Shown here: positions 18,247-27,381 of the stretch, piece after piece | Numbering within the stretch: the first letter of the stretch is position 1 | Layout of the letters: every line of letters begins with the position of its first letter | NCBI GenBank assembly: GCA_016709995.1 | Contig: JADJLQ010000001.1 | Coordinates: forward strand, 3,196,001 to 3,260,000 | Source of the DNA: Saprospiraceae bacterium | Lineage (GTDB): Bacteria > Bacteroidota > Bacteroidia > Chitinophagales > Saprospiraceae | Reading direction: 5' to 3' | DNA: 64,000 nt | Made by a program: the position numbers and the translations under genes | The notes under the pieces: model-generated | What the model saw: only the letters and a program-made list of their open reading frames with translations | Told to the model about the DNA's origin: nothing | Database searches by the model: none

Positions 18247-18861
18247 TTACTCTATAGCCTCCTGCACCATCATCCTGAAAGTAAGGTTTACCCGGGCTTC
18301 GGTCACTTTTTTTGTGACAGGAAGTCGATGAACCCAATGAAATTGAGTCTCTCCCTGCATCACCAATAAACTTCCCGGAGCCAGCACTATTTCTATCGTT
18401 TCTTTAGTATGACGATGTCTAAATAAAAAGCGCCTCTCCGTACCAAAGCTCACCGATGCAATGGCGGCACCCTTGCCCAATGCTTTTTCATCATCGCTAT
18501 GCCAGGCCATACCTTCACTTCCAGTATGGTAGAGATTGAGCAGGCATGAATTATAAGCTGACTGGGTGAGGTCTTGTACCTGGTCCCTCAGCGTTAACAA
18601 TTCTGGAGTCCAGGCTAACGCTTGTTTAGTGGTCTTCGAGTAAGTATATTGATATCCCTGGTCACCATACCAGGCCACCTTGCGTTTGGTGATAAAATGT
18701 TTGCCAAAGATTCGGGCTTCATCGTTTTTCCATTGTATTTGATCGAGGAATATTTTCAGGTAATACTGTGACGCTTCCAGGGACATCATCAATCCATAAT
18801 AATAGACCTCTCCGTCATAAGGAAGTATGTTGGGCATTCTTTTAATATCTTGAATTGACAT
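18247..18861 (-). CDS. alkB: AlkB-like 2-oxoglutarate/Fe(II) DNA dealkylase
   Basis: Oxidative demethylase that removes 1-methyladenine and 3-methylcytosine from DNA. The 204-residue protein carries the iron triad His121, Asp123 (WHSDDE) and His178 (WVHRLP), and the 2-oxoglutarate arginine in the ARVNLTFR motif (190-196). The overall pattern looks closer to the ABH2-type than to E. coli AlkB, judged from the HSDDE and RFLFRHR segments. It is the last gene of a three-gene unit with an Ada-type zinc protein and an AraC/O6-methylguanine methyltransferase, spaced by 2-5 bp. That makes the whole unit an alkylation-response operon. Confidence 0.92.
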   Translation of the reverse strand: MSIQDIKRMPNILPYDGEVYYYGLMMSLEASQYYLKIFLDQIQWKNDEARIFGKHFITKRKVAWYGDQGYQYTYSKTTKQALAWTPELLTLRDQVQDLTQSAYNSCLLNLYHTGSEGMAWHSDDEKALGKGAAIASVSFGTERRFLFRHRHTKETIEIVLAPGSLLVMQGETQFHWVHRLPVTKKVTEARVNLTFRMMVQEAIE

Positions 18862-18866
18862 ATACT

Positions 18867-19115
18867 CTATAATTTTTGTTTGTACTTTTTATAAGCTGCC
18901 TTCATGCAATGACCACATGGCCTGTATCCTGAGTCTATCGCTTCTTGTTCAGATCTAAAAAACACCCTATTTAATCTTTTCATTCTTTTTCCCGAAGCAC
19001 ATCGAAGATGCCCATAAATATTCAATCTACTATTGCCAGCCAAAGTGATTTCTTTATGGTGTATTTTTTCTCTGACCGCCAGGTCTGAGAGCGCAATATG
19101 AAGGATGATCTTCAT
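18867..19115 (-). CDS. Stand-alone Ada-type metal-binding domain protein
   Basis: An 82-residue protein resembling the N-terminal zinc/methylphosphotriester domain of Ada: a GHLRC segment (Cys39), the VFF strand, then YRPCGHC (Cys67, Cys70). Compared with Ada's four cysteines (Cys38, Cys42, Cys69, Cys72), the position of Cys42 is Lys here; nearby His36 might replace it. It sits between the AraC-methyltransferase gene (2 bp away) and alkB (5 bp away). The three proteins together therefore rebuild the functions of a full Ada plus AlkB. Whether Cys39 still accepts methyl from phosphotriesters is unknown. The role as a methylation sensor is inferred from the operon. Confidence 0.75.
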   Translation of the reverse strand: MKIILHIALSDLAVREKIHHKEITLAGNSRLNIYGHLRCASGKRMKRLNRVFFRSEQEAIDSGYRPCGHCMKAAYKKYKQKL

Positions 19116-19117
19116 GA

Positions 19118-19969
19118 TTAATTATCTGTATCATTGGAATCCTGATCTCCATGTTTTTGAGCAGCCTCCCAGCCTAAGATGGCAGCTTTCTTTGTACTCC
19201 CCCAATGATACTCGCCCAGGACACCTGTAGATTTTATCACCCGATGACAAGGGATGAGATAAGCCACAGGATTGCTACCCACAGCAGTACCAACCGCTCT
19301 GTTGGCAGAGGGATGTTGTATGGATTGAGCCAGGTGAGTATATGTAGAAATATCGCCAATAGGAATTTTTAATAATGCCTGCCATACTTTTAATTGAAAA
19401 GCAGTACCCTTCAAATGAAGCTTTATTTTAGTCAGATCAGTCCAATCTTTGGTAAAAACCTGTAAGGCATTTTGTTGAAAAAAATCTGTCTTTTGTGCAA
19501 GCTTTGCCCTGGGGAATAGGTGTCGTAGATTTTCCAAACCATCTTTTTCATTCTGTACAAATGCCAGGTGACATACTCCTTTGGTCGTAGAACCTAACAG
19601 AACATCTCCAAATAAAGTCTCGGCATAACTGTATTGGATAGATAATGTCTCTCCACCGTTTTTGTATTCTCCAGGAGTCATTCCTTCTATTCCTACAAAG
19701 AGATCATGTAATCTGCTGGTGCCTGAAAATCCGGTTTCAAAACTGGTTTGTGAAACAGATAATTGTTGGGTTAATAATTTTTTGGCATACTCCAGGCTGG
19801 TGAATTGTAAAAACTTTTTAGGCGTGACTCCTGCCCAATCTTTAAATAATCTTTGAAAATGAAAAGGGCTCAAATAAACCTGCTTTGCCACCTCGTCAAG
19901 ATCCGGTTGAGATTTGAAGTTTTCCTTTAGATAGAGGATGGCTTTTTCTATTCTTTGGTAGTCTGTCAT
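19118..19969 (-). CDS. ada: AraC-type regulator fused to O6-methylguanine-DNA methyltransferase (Ada C-terminal half)
   Basis: A 283-residue fusion. Residues 1-105 are an AraC helix-turn-helix pair (LSPFHFQRLFKDWAG, then GMTPGEYK). Residues 115-270 are the suicidal methyltransferase with the acceptor cysteine Cys241 in IPCHRV and the preceding VGTAVGSNP block. It repairs O6-methylguanine and, by analogy with Ada, activates the alkylation regulon. The Ada N-terminal zinc domain is absent and is encoded separately just downstream. It is the first gene of the ada/zinc-protein/alkB unit. The function is secure; how methyl damage is signalled to the AraC domain without a fused sensor is not known. 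Confidence 0.9.
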   Translation of the reverse strand: MTDYQRIEKAILYLKENFKSQPDLDEVAKQVYLSPFHFQRLFKDWAGVTPKKFLQFTSLEYAKKLLTQQLSVSQTSFETGFSGTSRLHDLFVGIEGMTPGEYKNGGETLSIQYSYAETLFGDVLLGSTTKGVCHLAFVQNEKDGLENLRHLFPRAKLAQKTDFFQQNALQVFTKDWTDLTKIKLHLKGTAFQLKVWQALLKIPIGDISTYTHLAQSIQHPSANRAVGTAVGSNPVAYLIPCHRVIKSTGVLGEYHWGSTKKAAILGWEAAQKHGDQDSNDTDN

Positions 19970-20034
19970 GATGATGCAAAGCTACATGGATCATCTAGTC
20001 ATATAGACCCGTTTCTTGCTGAGTGAATCTGAGA

Positions 20035-22163
20035 TCAAAATATTTTATTTAATCCTTCCCACCTCACTTTCCAGGCACCATTTTTTGGAAAGCCTGGTGA
20101 CTCAATTTGTTTTCCTTCGACACCAGTACACATCATAGCGATCACAGCCAGCAGGCCACCATTGCCTGGGAGATAGATAGGCAATCGTTCTGTTTGATAG
20201 TTATGGCCATTGATGAGGTAGGTGTTTTTTTGTTGCCTCATGAGTATGGCCTCCAGTGCATATTGCGGCATATTCAACCTGGTGGCAGCCATGGCCATCA
20301 TAGGATAGTCCCAACCCCAGGTGGAGGCCCAATCCCATTTTTGCCAGATGGTCAGGAAAGTATTTTTCATCACACCAGTATCTATGAAATGATCAATAGG
20401 TAAGCCTGCAACAGCTCCAAGCACCGCCGGATGATCCGTCATATGTCTAGGATCGCTATAACTGTCAGGTGCCGACTCACAGGCGAGATAAGTGCTATCT
20501 TTTTGCGGTAAAGCCGAGAGTTTTGAAATCACTTCGTCCCAACGAGCCTCCCTGGACAATCCTGTTCGAGTCCTCCAGGATTGGGCTACATTTAAAGCCC
20601 AACGCCAGTACGCTAGCTCATAGGTAGGATTGATGGTGGTTAAAGGGGAAAAGCTTTCTTGTGCAGGTATCAATCCAGGCCCCAGAACATATCTCGAGCC
20701 CAATGAATCATAGCTCAAATAATCTACCATAAACTCCGCGGTGGAATTAATAAGCTCCCTGTACCTGGTCAGTACTTTTTGAGATGGATTGATTTTATAC
20801 AGCAGTTCGCTAAAATAAATGATATGAGGTTGCTGCCAAATAAGAAAAGATCCCACGGACGAAGGTGTTTCCTGTCCTTCCGGATCGGTCATTTTGGGCC
20901 ATCGAACCCCTTTGTACCCTTGACGAGTGGCCAGAGCCTGGGCCTGAAGGACATTTTTCAGGTACCATTGCAGACTTTGCTCTAATAATTCCGGTCTACC
21001 CCAAAGTGCAAAATGCAGGCTATGCCACCAGTGCATCTCCATATGAGGTTTGCCATACCAGCTATTGAATGTCAGGCCGGTCTCCTGGGGAGGATTGGCA
21101 GACGCACATTGTATCCGCGTGAGGTATTGAGACAAAATGATTCTTCGTTCTAATTCGAATGCTCTTGAGTCAGTAGATTCAGACAAGTCTATTGCGCCTC
21201 CGCTCATCCAAAATTTTTTCCAGGCCGATTTACTGGCTTGTATTGTTTTATTGTAGGAAGGGTTGGAAGTTTTTCTAAAGTTCGGGTCAAATCCAATCGT
21301 CAACTCAAAGCTTGAGGCTGGAGCTGGATCTAAAATATAATATTGCTCTGCTTTTTTAATGAGTTGAGCGTCATGCTTCCAATGCAGCCGAATAAGATAC
21401 TGTGTGCTGTCGATGATACTGGTGATCTGAGCGACTCTTCGATTAAAGTGACTGGTAGAAGTCTGACCGGGACCATATTGCCACAAAGTTCCTGCATCCT
21501 TCCAGGCACCATTGGGAGCTGGGATTCGTACCCTGATTTTTATTTTATGTGATTGCAGCAGGTCACTTTCAATCTTAAAAGACACTGCATCATTGGTCGG
21601 GTGGGCCGCTGTAATCACTTTCACCACATGCCCATCAACACTGAAACGACTATGGATCATACCCTCCCAAAGATCCAATGTCTGTTCAATGCTGGATATA
21701 TCTTCGACCTGGAACATCGCCCCGGACTTCATCTCGATCTCGAGTCCTATATTGGCCAATTGTAATCGATGAGGATTAGATCTAAAATATTCTGTTGCTT
21801 TATTTTTTCTGTCTGATGAATGACCTTGTACGCTATAGTTTATTTTTTTTCCATGGAAATCATATTCTTTAAAAGTTTCATCAAAACCATAATGTTCCCG
21901 ATTTGGGAAACTATGCCACCCCCATTCACTCTGAGTACCCAAAGGCACTCCACGTTCGTAATGGGATGGAAAGCTTTGAAATCCGGTAGGATCAACTGTA
22001 AATGCAAATTTTCCATTACCTACAGAAAGGGATGAAAGGCTATCCATTTTTTTATAATGACTGAGTGCCTGTGCACCAATGCATACCGATCTATCGGGGA
22101 TGCTGCATCTAAATTTAAAGGGACACCTAAAAAAAATAAATATAAAAAAATAAAATAATTCAT
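20035..22163 (-). CDS. Exported six-hairpin glycosidase, frameshifted at its N-terminus
   Basis: A large carbohydrate-active protein with an (alpha/alpha)6 toroid, related to GH65/GH95-type enzymes. Residues after MDSLSSLSVGNGKFAF include SEWGWHSFPN and, in the catalytic half, a GKPHMEMHWWHS block. The main frame is open from 22047 to 20035. Upstream, the natural N-terminus lies in another frame: an ATG at 22163 opens a signal peptide (MNYFIFLYLFFLGVPL) followed by IDRYALVHRHSVIIKK. It runs into the A7 run at 22048-22054, one base short of joining MDSLSS. Adding one A gives a 709-residue exported protein. This is a sequencing error, a lesion, or slippage. The substrate is unknown. Confidence 0.75.
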
Positions 22164-22294
22164 GAAAAGATTCAAAAGCTTGGGCTTGAGTCAAAGTTTT
22201 AACCAGGTTAAACCATTCAAATGAACGCAAAATTTATCAAATATTAAATTAGTCATAACAATACAAGAAGTAATGGCATTGAGCATCATTGTTT

Positions 22295-22302
22295 TATCTT
22301 TG
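22295..22302 (+). promoter_or_regulatory. -7 element TATCTTTG before the first TETPPP small-protein gene
   Basis: Matches TAnnTTTG. It lies 10 bp before the ATG at 22313 and downstream of an earlier in-frame ATG at 22289, which supports the later start and an almost leaderless transcript. Confidence 0.45.
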
Positions 22303-22312
22303 TTGCCAATTG

Positions 22313-22600
22313 ATGAGATTTTTAAGGTTTTTTGCTATCTTAACGATATTGTGCTTGAGTCCTTCAGGTGAGCTCGCAGCATATCTACTCAAGGATTCAG
22401 GTTATTCTGTAAATGCTATCCAGAAAGACTATCCATCGGACAATGAAGAAGAGGTAGAGCAAAAAGTCAAGGACATCATGGTCGCAGACTTTGCAAGATT
22501 ATTAGTGTCGCCAATACAGCCTTGTATTTTGAGTTTAGAAATTGCTATTCATCTTCCAAAATACCACCCGGATACGGAGACCCCTCCTCCTAACAACTAA
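22313..22600 (+). CDS. Small exported protein with TETPPP tail (first paralogue)
   Basis: A 95-residue protein of unknown function. The N-terminus (MRFLRFFAILTILCL) is a signal peptide or membrane anchor. The middle is acidic and charged (DNEEEVEQKVKD), and a hydrophobic stretch (PCILSLEIAIHL) precedes the tail TETPPPNN. A second protein of the same plan lies at 24462-24758. Each stands 145-190 bp before a gene of the SulP/carbonic anhydrase locus, so both may be accessories of the anion transporters, for example periplasmic or membrane-associated regulators. That link is inference. The start is chosen at 22313 because of the promoter position. Confidence 0.6.
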   Translation: MRFLRFFAILTILCLSPSGELAAYLLKDSGYSVNAIQKDYPSDNEEEVEQKVKDIMVADFARLLVSPIQPCILSLEIAIHLPKYHPDTETPPPNN

Positions 22601-22745
22601 TAAATTTTCCGGAAGGCTTCTTTATTAATTATTGTTGGCAGGTAATCTTTTCGGGTGAGGTTTTATCTAGGTGGATTCTATTTAAATCTAACTCCTAATT
22701 ATTTAATGGTTTAAAGGTTTAATATTTTAGAATTTAATTCTTCCT

Positions 22746-24404
22746 ATGCAAAAAAGCTTAATCAGCATTCCAGACAAAGGGGACATATTCGGCGGACTGA
22801 CTGCCGGCATTGTAGCCTTGCCCCTGGCACTCGCCTTTGGTGTACAATCCGGGATGGGTGCAGCAGCTGGATTATATGGGGCTATATTTTTAGGCTTTTT
22901 TGCTGCTTTATTTGGAGGAACGCCTGTGCAAATCAGCGGACCTACCGGCCCAATGACGGTGGTGTCTGCGGCCACCATAGCTTCCTTTGTGGGCGGAGCT
23001 AGTGGTCTAGAAGGTGTGCTGCATGCGATCATTGCCACATTTATCCTGGCCGGCCTTTTTCAAATTTTGATGGGAGTGTTGAAACTGGGGAGTTATATTC
23101 GTTATATTCCCTACCCAGTTGTATCAGGCTTTATGAGTGGTATAGGTCTGATTATTATTTTATACCAACTATTTCCTGCTTTAGGATTGGCCTCTCCGTC
23201 CAGCACCATTGCTGTCGTAACACAACTTCCGGGTGCGTTGTCGTCTATAAACTTTACTTCCTTATTGTATACGACACTGACTATTGTAATTATTTACCTA
23301 CTTCCAAAAATTTTAAAATCAGTGCCCAGCACACTGGTTGCTTTGCTGGCCATCACCATTTTATCATTGGTGTTGAAGATAGAAATACCTATCATTGGAG
23401 ATATCCCGCAGGGTTTTCCAAAATTGCATCTCCACCACCTGTTAGCTTTTGATACCAAATGGACCTGGACAGTAATAGAGGCAGCGATTACTTTAGCTGC
23501 ACTAGGAGCTATAGACTCCCTGCTGACTTCTGTAGTTGCTGACAATGTCACCAAGACAAAACACGATAGCAATAAAGAATTGATCGGACAAGGTATTGGC
23601 AATTCGATAGCGGGTTTGTTTGGCGGCTTGCCGGGAGCAGGTGCAACTATGCGGACCTTGGTCAATGTCAGGTCCGGAGGCAAAAATCGAATTTCGGGTA
23701 TTATCCATTCCGTAATATTGTTGATCATCGTACTGGGGCTTGGCCAATATGCAAGCCTGATTCCGAAGTCTGTCCTGGCAGGTATATTGATTACCGTAGG
23801 TATTGGCATTTTGGATTATAAATCTTTGAAACATATTTCGAAAATTCCTCGCACAGACGCTGTGATCATGGTTTTTGTCCTCTTGATTACAGTATTTTTT
23901 GATTTGTTGATAGCTGTAGGCGTGGGTATACTATTATCATCCTTATTATTCATGAAAAAGATGGGTGACCTCATGGAAGAAAATTCCAAATTAGTCTCCT
24001 TAGATAATATTTCTCAAGATTTTATGCGACCGGACGAGTCTATTCCTGCCCCATTGAGTACTAAAATATTTGTAAAACATGTGGATGGACCATTGTTTTT
24101 TGGCTCGGCGACCGGTTTTCAAAATATTTTACAAAAAATGCCGGAGACTTTATATGTCATTATCCGATTAGAAAAAGTGCCTTATATCGATCAGACTGGC
24201 TTATACGCCCTGGAAGATTCTATTATTATGCTGGAAAAAAGAGGCATTGAAGTACTGTTTGTCGGGTTGCAGCCTCAACCAAGACAGCGATTGGAGGCCA
24301 TCCATCTTATCCCGGATCTTATTCTGGAAGGGCAGCTTTTTGATCGATTTGACGATTGTGTTAGTTATATTTTGAGATTGGAAAACCCAAACTCAAAAAA
24401 GTAA
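22746..24404 (+). CDS. SulP family anion transporter with STAS domain
   Basis: Inner-membrane anion carrier of the SulP (SLC26) family, 552 residues. It has 10-14 hydrophobic helices from residue 15 to about 400. The SulP start motif is GGLTAGIVALPLALAFG, and PVQISGPTGPM follows near residue 60. The cytoplasmic STAS domain (about 440-540) ends with the YIDQTGLYAL block. Substrate is sulfate, bicarbonate or another monovalent/divalent anion; the carbonic anhydrase nearby favours bicarbonate for at least one of the two SulP genes in this locus. The preceding small TETPPP protein may be in the same unit. Confidence 0.93.
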   Translation: MQKSLISIPDKGDIFGGLTAGIVALPLALAFGVQSGMGAAAGLYGAIFLGFFAALFGGTPVQISGPTGPMTVVSAATIASFVGGASGLEGVLHAIIATFILAGLFQILMGVLKLGSYIRYIPYPVVSGFMSGIGLIIILYQLFPALGLASPSSTIAVVTQLPGALSSINFTSLLYTTLTIVIIYLLPKILKSVPSTLVALLAITILSLVLKIEIPIIGDIPQGFPKLHLHHLLAFDTKWTWTVIEAAITLAALGAIDSLLTSVVADNVTKTKHDSNKELIGQGIGNSIAGLFGGLPGAGATMRTLVNVRSGGKNRISGIIHSVILLIIVLGLGQYASLIPKSVLAGILITVGIGILDYKSLKHISKIPRTDAVIMVFVLLITVFFDLLIAVGVGILLSSLLFMKKMGDLMEENSKLVSLDNISQDFMRPDESIPAPLSTKIFVKHVDGPLFFGSATGFQNILQKMPETLYVIIRLEKVPYIDQTGLYALEDSIIMLEKRGIEVLFVGLQPQPRQRLEAIHLIPDLILEGQLFDRFDDCVSYILRLENPNSKK

Positions 24405-24439
24405 TTTTTTTAACAAAATATTGAGAACCTTTGTAATAT

Positions 24440-24447
24440 TAACTTTG
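24440..24447 (+). promoter_or_regulatory. -7 element TAACTTTG before the second TETPPP small-protein gene
   Basis: TAACTTTG fits the Bacteroidota -7 consensus, with a TTG 16 bp upstream (24421) as a possible -33 half. It lies 15 bp before the ATG at 24462. Confidence 0.45.
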
Positions 24448-24461
24448 TTTTAAAGGCTGAC

Positions 24462-24758
24462 ATGAAATGTTTTCTCAAACATATCACTTTATTTATTCTA
24501 CTAATTGGCATTTTTCCAGTTGAATCTGTGCTACACTCCATCAAAAAGGAGTCAGGTATCACTGTTCTTTTAGACCTTGAGAAACAGAGCTCTGAATCAA
24601 AGGATGATCCAGAAAAAGATTTAAAAGACAAGTTCGCGGCCAGTAAACATTCCCTGTCTATCACCGAACCGGTTGAAAGTCAATCCATTTTTGTTCTGCA
24701 TTTGATTTTTTCTAAAGCATACAGGAGCACTGAGACTCCTCCTCCCGACTTTTCCTAA
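24462..24758 (+). CDS. Small exported protein with TETPPP tail (second paralogue)
   Basis: A 98-residue protein of unknown function that shares the layout of the gene at 22313. It has a hydrophobic N-terminus (KHITLFILLIGIFPV), a charged middle (SSESKDDPEKDLKDK), a hydrophobic patch (SIFVLHLIFSKAY) and the tail STETPPPDFS. Apart from the tail and the spacing of these blocks the two proteins are diverged. It lies between the first SulP gene and the carbonic anhydrase, in its own transcription unit judging by the -7 element in front. It may be a SulP/carbonic-anhydrase-associated accessory protein, but nothing in the sequence shows an enzymatic function. Confidence 0.6.
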   Translation: MKCFLKHITLFILLIGIFPVESVLHSIKKESGITVLLDLEKQSSESKDDPEKDLKDKFAASKHSLSITEPVESQSIFVLHLIFSKAYRSTETPPPDFS

Positions 24759-24944
24759 CCATTTTTTGGAGTTTAAGCAGTATTAAGTTTTTTGAATTTT
24801 CAAAGCTTAATTGATTCCCCAATTTTCAATCGGTAATACTGAATAATTTATAAACTTCTAACTACGAAGTAGCTGTGCACTATTCATGTGTCAACTTTTT
24901 TAGAAAAACAATATATATCAATAATCTTTTAAATAACCATCATC

Positions 24945-25612
24945 ATGCGTATACATACATTTGAAAATAGTGAGACCCTCACCCCTGCCAATGCCTTAAA
25001 TTATCTCAAAGAAGGTAATCTTCGATTTATCAATAACCTGAGTCTAAACCGCAATTTATTACAGCTTGTGGACCAGTATTCAACAGGACAGTTTCCATTT
25101 GCCGCCGTCCTGGGATGTAGTGATAGCCGGGTGCCTGTTGAATTCATATTTGATCAGGGACTTGGTGATCTTTTGTAGTACGGTTGGCAGGCAATATAGC
25201 CAGCAATAATGCTATAGGTAGCCTTGAATTTACTTGCAAGGTACTTGGATCCAAAATCATCGTGGTCTTGGGCCATACCGAATGTGGTGCAGTCAAAGCA
25301 GCTTGTGACCATACGGAATTGGGCCATATCACCGCCTTGTTAAAACACATTGAACCTGCAGTGGATAAAGAAACCTCCATCCTAACCAATCGAACCTCTA
25401 AAAACAAGGATTTTGTAGATAAGGTGCTCTGGCATAATGTCGAATACCAGATACAAACCATATTGGATCAAAGTGATATTCTCAAAGATATGTATTACCA
25501 ATACCAGATCAACATTGTAGGAGCTGTGTATGATATCAAGACCGGCACCGTATTATTTGATGAAAAAATCGCCGATCATATACGTAATAAATCAATGGTA
25601 GGAATTGCATAA
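24945..25612 (+). pseudogene. Beta-carbonic anhydrase split by a single-base frameshift
   Basis: Zinc enzyme interconverting CO2 and bicarbonate. The first 77 codons contain the zinc/catalytic motif GCSDSRVP (Cys58, Asp60, Arg62) and run to FDQGLGDLL, then stop at 25176-25178. The rest continues in another frame as VRLAGNIASNNAIGSLEF, followed by VLGHTECGAV with the remaining zinc ligands. One extra T in the T-run at 25171-25174 restores DLFVVRLAGN and gives a 222-residue enzyme of normal length. Both halves are otherwise well conserved, which argues for a recent event or a sequencing error. It sits 25 bp before a SulP gene, the classic pairing for bicarbonate uptake. Confidence 0.85.
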
Positions 25613-25637
25613 ATCAACTTTGAAAAATAAAAATCAT

Positions 25638-27290
25638 ATGACTTTAACGAGTATTAAATCTAATCTGAAGACAGACATTTTGTCTGGATTTGTAGTTTTC
25701 CTAATAGCAGTACCTCTCTGTCTTGGGATAGCGCTTGCATCCGGTGCTCCACTATTTGCAGGCATGATCTCTGGTATAGTCGGCGGGCTGGTGATCGGCA
25801 CACTCAGTAAATCTCCATTGAGCGTAAGCGGCCCTGCAGCAGGGCTTACAGCGATTTGTCTTGCCGGTATCACGAGTTTAGGCAGTTTTGAATTATTTCT
25901 CATGGCAACCGTATTGGCTGGCTTTATCCAGCTTATATTATCTGTCTTGAAGGCGGGAAGCATAGCATACTATTTTCCTTCCAATGTGATCAAAGGAATG
26001 CTCACTGGTATAGGCATCATTATTATTCTCAAACAAATACCTCACTTAGTTGGATATGATAGAGATACAGAAGGTGACCTCGACTTTTTCCAGGCTGATG
26101 GAGAAAATAGCTTTTCTTCCATCTTTAGCATGTTTAACAATATTCACCCTGGAGCTGCTATCATAGGAATAGTATGTCTTATCGTAATATTTGCCTGGGA
26201 TAAAATGAAACCTGCTAGCCTAAAATTATTGCCGGGGGCTTTGATTGCCGTTGTGTTGGGTGTGATTCTCAATCAGGTTTTTATAGCCACAGCTCAAGCG
26301 CATCTAGTCGTCATTGATGCTCATATGGTCCATCTACCTGTATTCGAGAGTACTTCCGGATTGATAAGCCAGTTGTCATTTCCAGACTTTTCAGGTATAT
26401 TTAATAAAGAGGTCTGGATCGTGGCATTCACTTTGGGTATAGTAGCTTCATTAGAGACCTTGCTCACCATTGAGGCTACAGATAAAATAGATCCACTTAA
26501 AAGAGTAACCCCAACTAACCGTGAACTACTCGCGCAAGGCACAGGCAATATTATTTCAGGCTTAATCGGTGGCTTGCCATTGACTTCCGTCATCGTAAGA
26601 TCTACTGCCAATCTCAACGCAGGTGCTCAATCAAAGCTATCTAGCATCATTCATGGACTGATCTTATTGCTCGGTGTATTGTTTTTTGCAACTCAATTAA
26701 ACAATATTCCATTAGCATCCCTGGCAGCGATCCTGATCGCCACTGGATATAAACTGGCTAATCCAGCTTTGTTTAAAGGTATGTTCAGCATGTCAAAATA
26801 TCAGTGGTTACCTTTTATCATCACTGTGGTGGCAATTGTTTTGACCAATTTGCTGACAGGAGTTATGATCGGATTAGCTTTTAGTATCCTGAGTATCCTG
26901 ATTGGCAATATCAAACATTCTTACTTTTTTAAATCTGAAGAATATCAAGATGGCAAGCTGATCACCATTCTTCTGGCTGAAGAGGTTTCGTTTTTAAATA
27001 AAGCAGCTATTCGCCTGACCCTGGACAAACTTCCTCCAAACAGCAAAGTGCTTATCGATGCTTCCCATGCCACCTATATCGATCATGATGTAGTGGAGAT
27101 CATCAAGGAGTTCCAGTCTAATATCGTCAAATCTAAAAATATATCGTTGATACTGAAAGGTTTCACTGATCATTATAAATTAGAAAACAACGATCACATT
27201 TTTTATGGCGAAATACCTGATCCCTTAAAAAAACTTGAAGCCAAAAAAGAATTTTTTACTCAAAAGGAAGCGCTTCATTATTTAGGATAA
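25638..27290 (+). CDS. SulP family transporter paired with carbonic anhydrase (bicarbonate-type)
   Basis: Second inner-membrane SulP carrier, about 550 residues from the ATG at 25638. An upstream in-frame TTG at 25605 would overlap the carbonic anhydrase gene and is less likely. It has the motif FVVFLIAVPLCLGIALASG, then PLSVSGPAAGLT, about 10-12 membrane helices, and a short STAS domain (about 460-540, ending around IDHDVVEIIKEF). Adjacency to beta-carbonic anhydrase is the known arrangement for SulP-type bicarbonate or proton-coupled CO2-hydration systems. It is clearly diverged from the first SulP gene, so the two probably carry different anions. An intrinsic terminator follows at 27313. 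Confidence 0.92.
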   Translation: MTLTSIKSNLKTDILSGFVVFLIAVPLCLGIALASGAPLFAGMISGIVGGLVIGTLSKSPLSVSGPAAGLTAICLAGITSLGSFELFLMATVLAGFIQLILSVLKAGSIAYYFPSNVIKGMLTGIGIIIILKQIPHLVGYDRDTEGDLDFFQADGENSFSSIFSMFNNIHPGAAIIGIVCLIVIFAWDKMKPASLKLLPGALIAVVLGVILNQVFIATAQAHLVVIDAHMVHLPVFESTSGLISQLSFPDFSGIFNKEVWIVAFTLGIVASLETLLTIEATDKIDPLKRVTPTNRELLAQGTGNIISGLIGGLPLTSVIVRSTANLNAGAQSKLSSIIHGLILLLGVLFFATQLNNIPLASLAAILIATGYKLANPALFKGMFSMSKYQWLPFIITVVAIVLTNLLTGVMIGLAFSILSILIGNIKHSYFFKSEEYQDGKLITILLAEEVSFLNKAAIRLTLDKLPPNSKVLIDASHATYIDHDVVEIIKEFQSNIVKSKNISLILKGFTDHYKLENNDHIFYGEIPDPLKKLEAKKEFFTQKEALHYLG

Positions 27291-27312
27291 TCGTAATAAG
27301 TTTAATGATGTC

Positions 27313-27350
27313 AAAGGTGTTGGCCCCGATGGCCAATGCCTTTGTTTTTT
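27313..27350 (+). terminator. Intrinsic terminator after the CA-SulP unit
   Basis: Thirteen-bp stem AAAGGTGTTGGCC / GGCCAATGCCTTT with two weak positions and a five-base loop, followed by GTTTTTT. Confidence 0.8.
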
Positions 27351-27381
27351 AGAAGTGACATCCAGGCAGCTATTCATCCTG

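Noticed and set aside
23294..23809. Antisense frame of 171 codons within the first SulP gene
   Set aside because: Fully overlaps transmembrane coding sequence on the other strand, with a Pro/Ile/Thr-rich composition typical of antisense of a hydrophobic gene.
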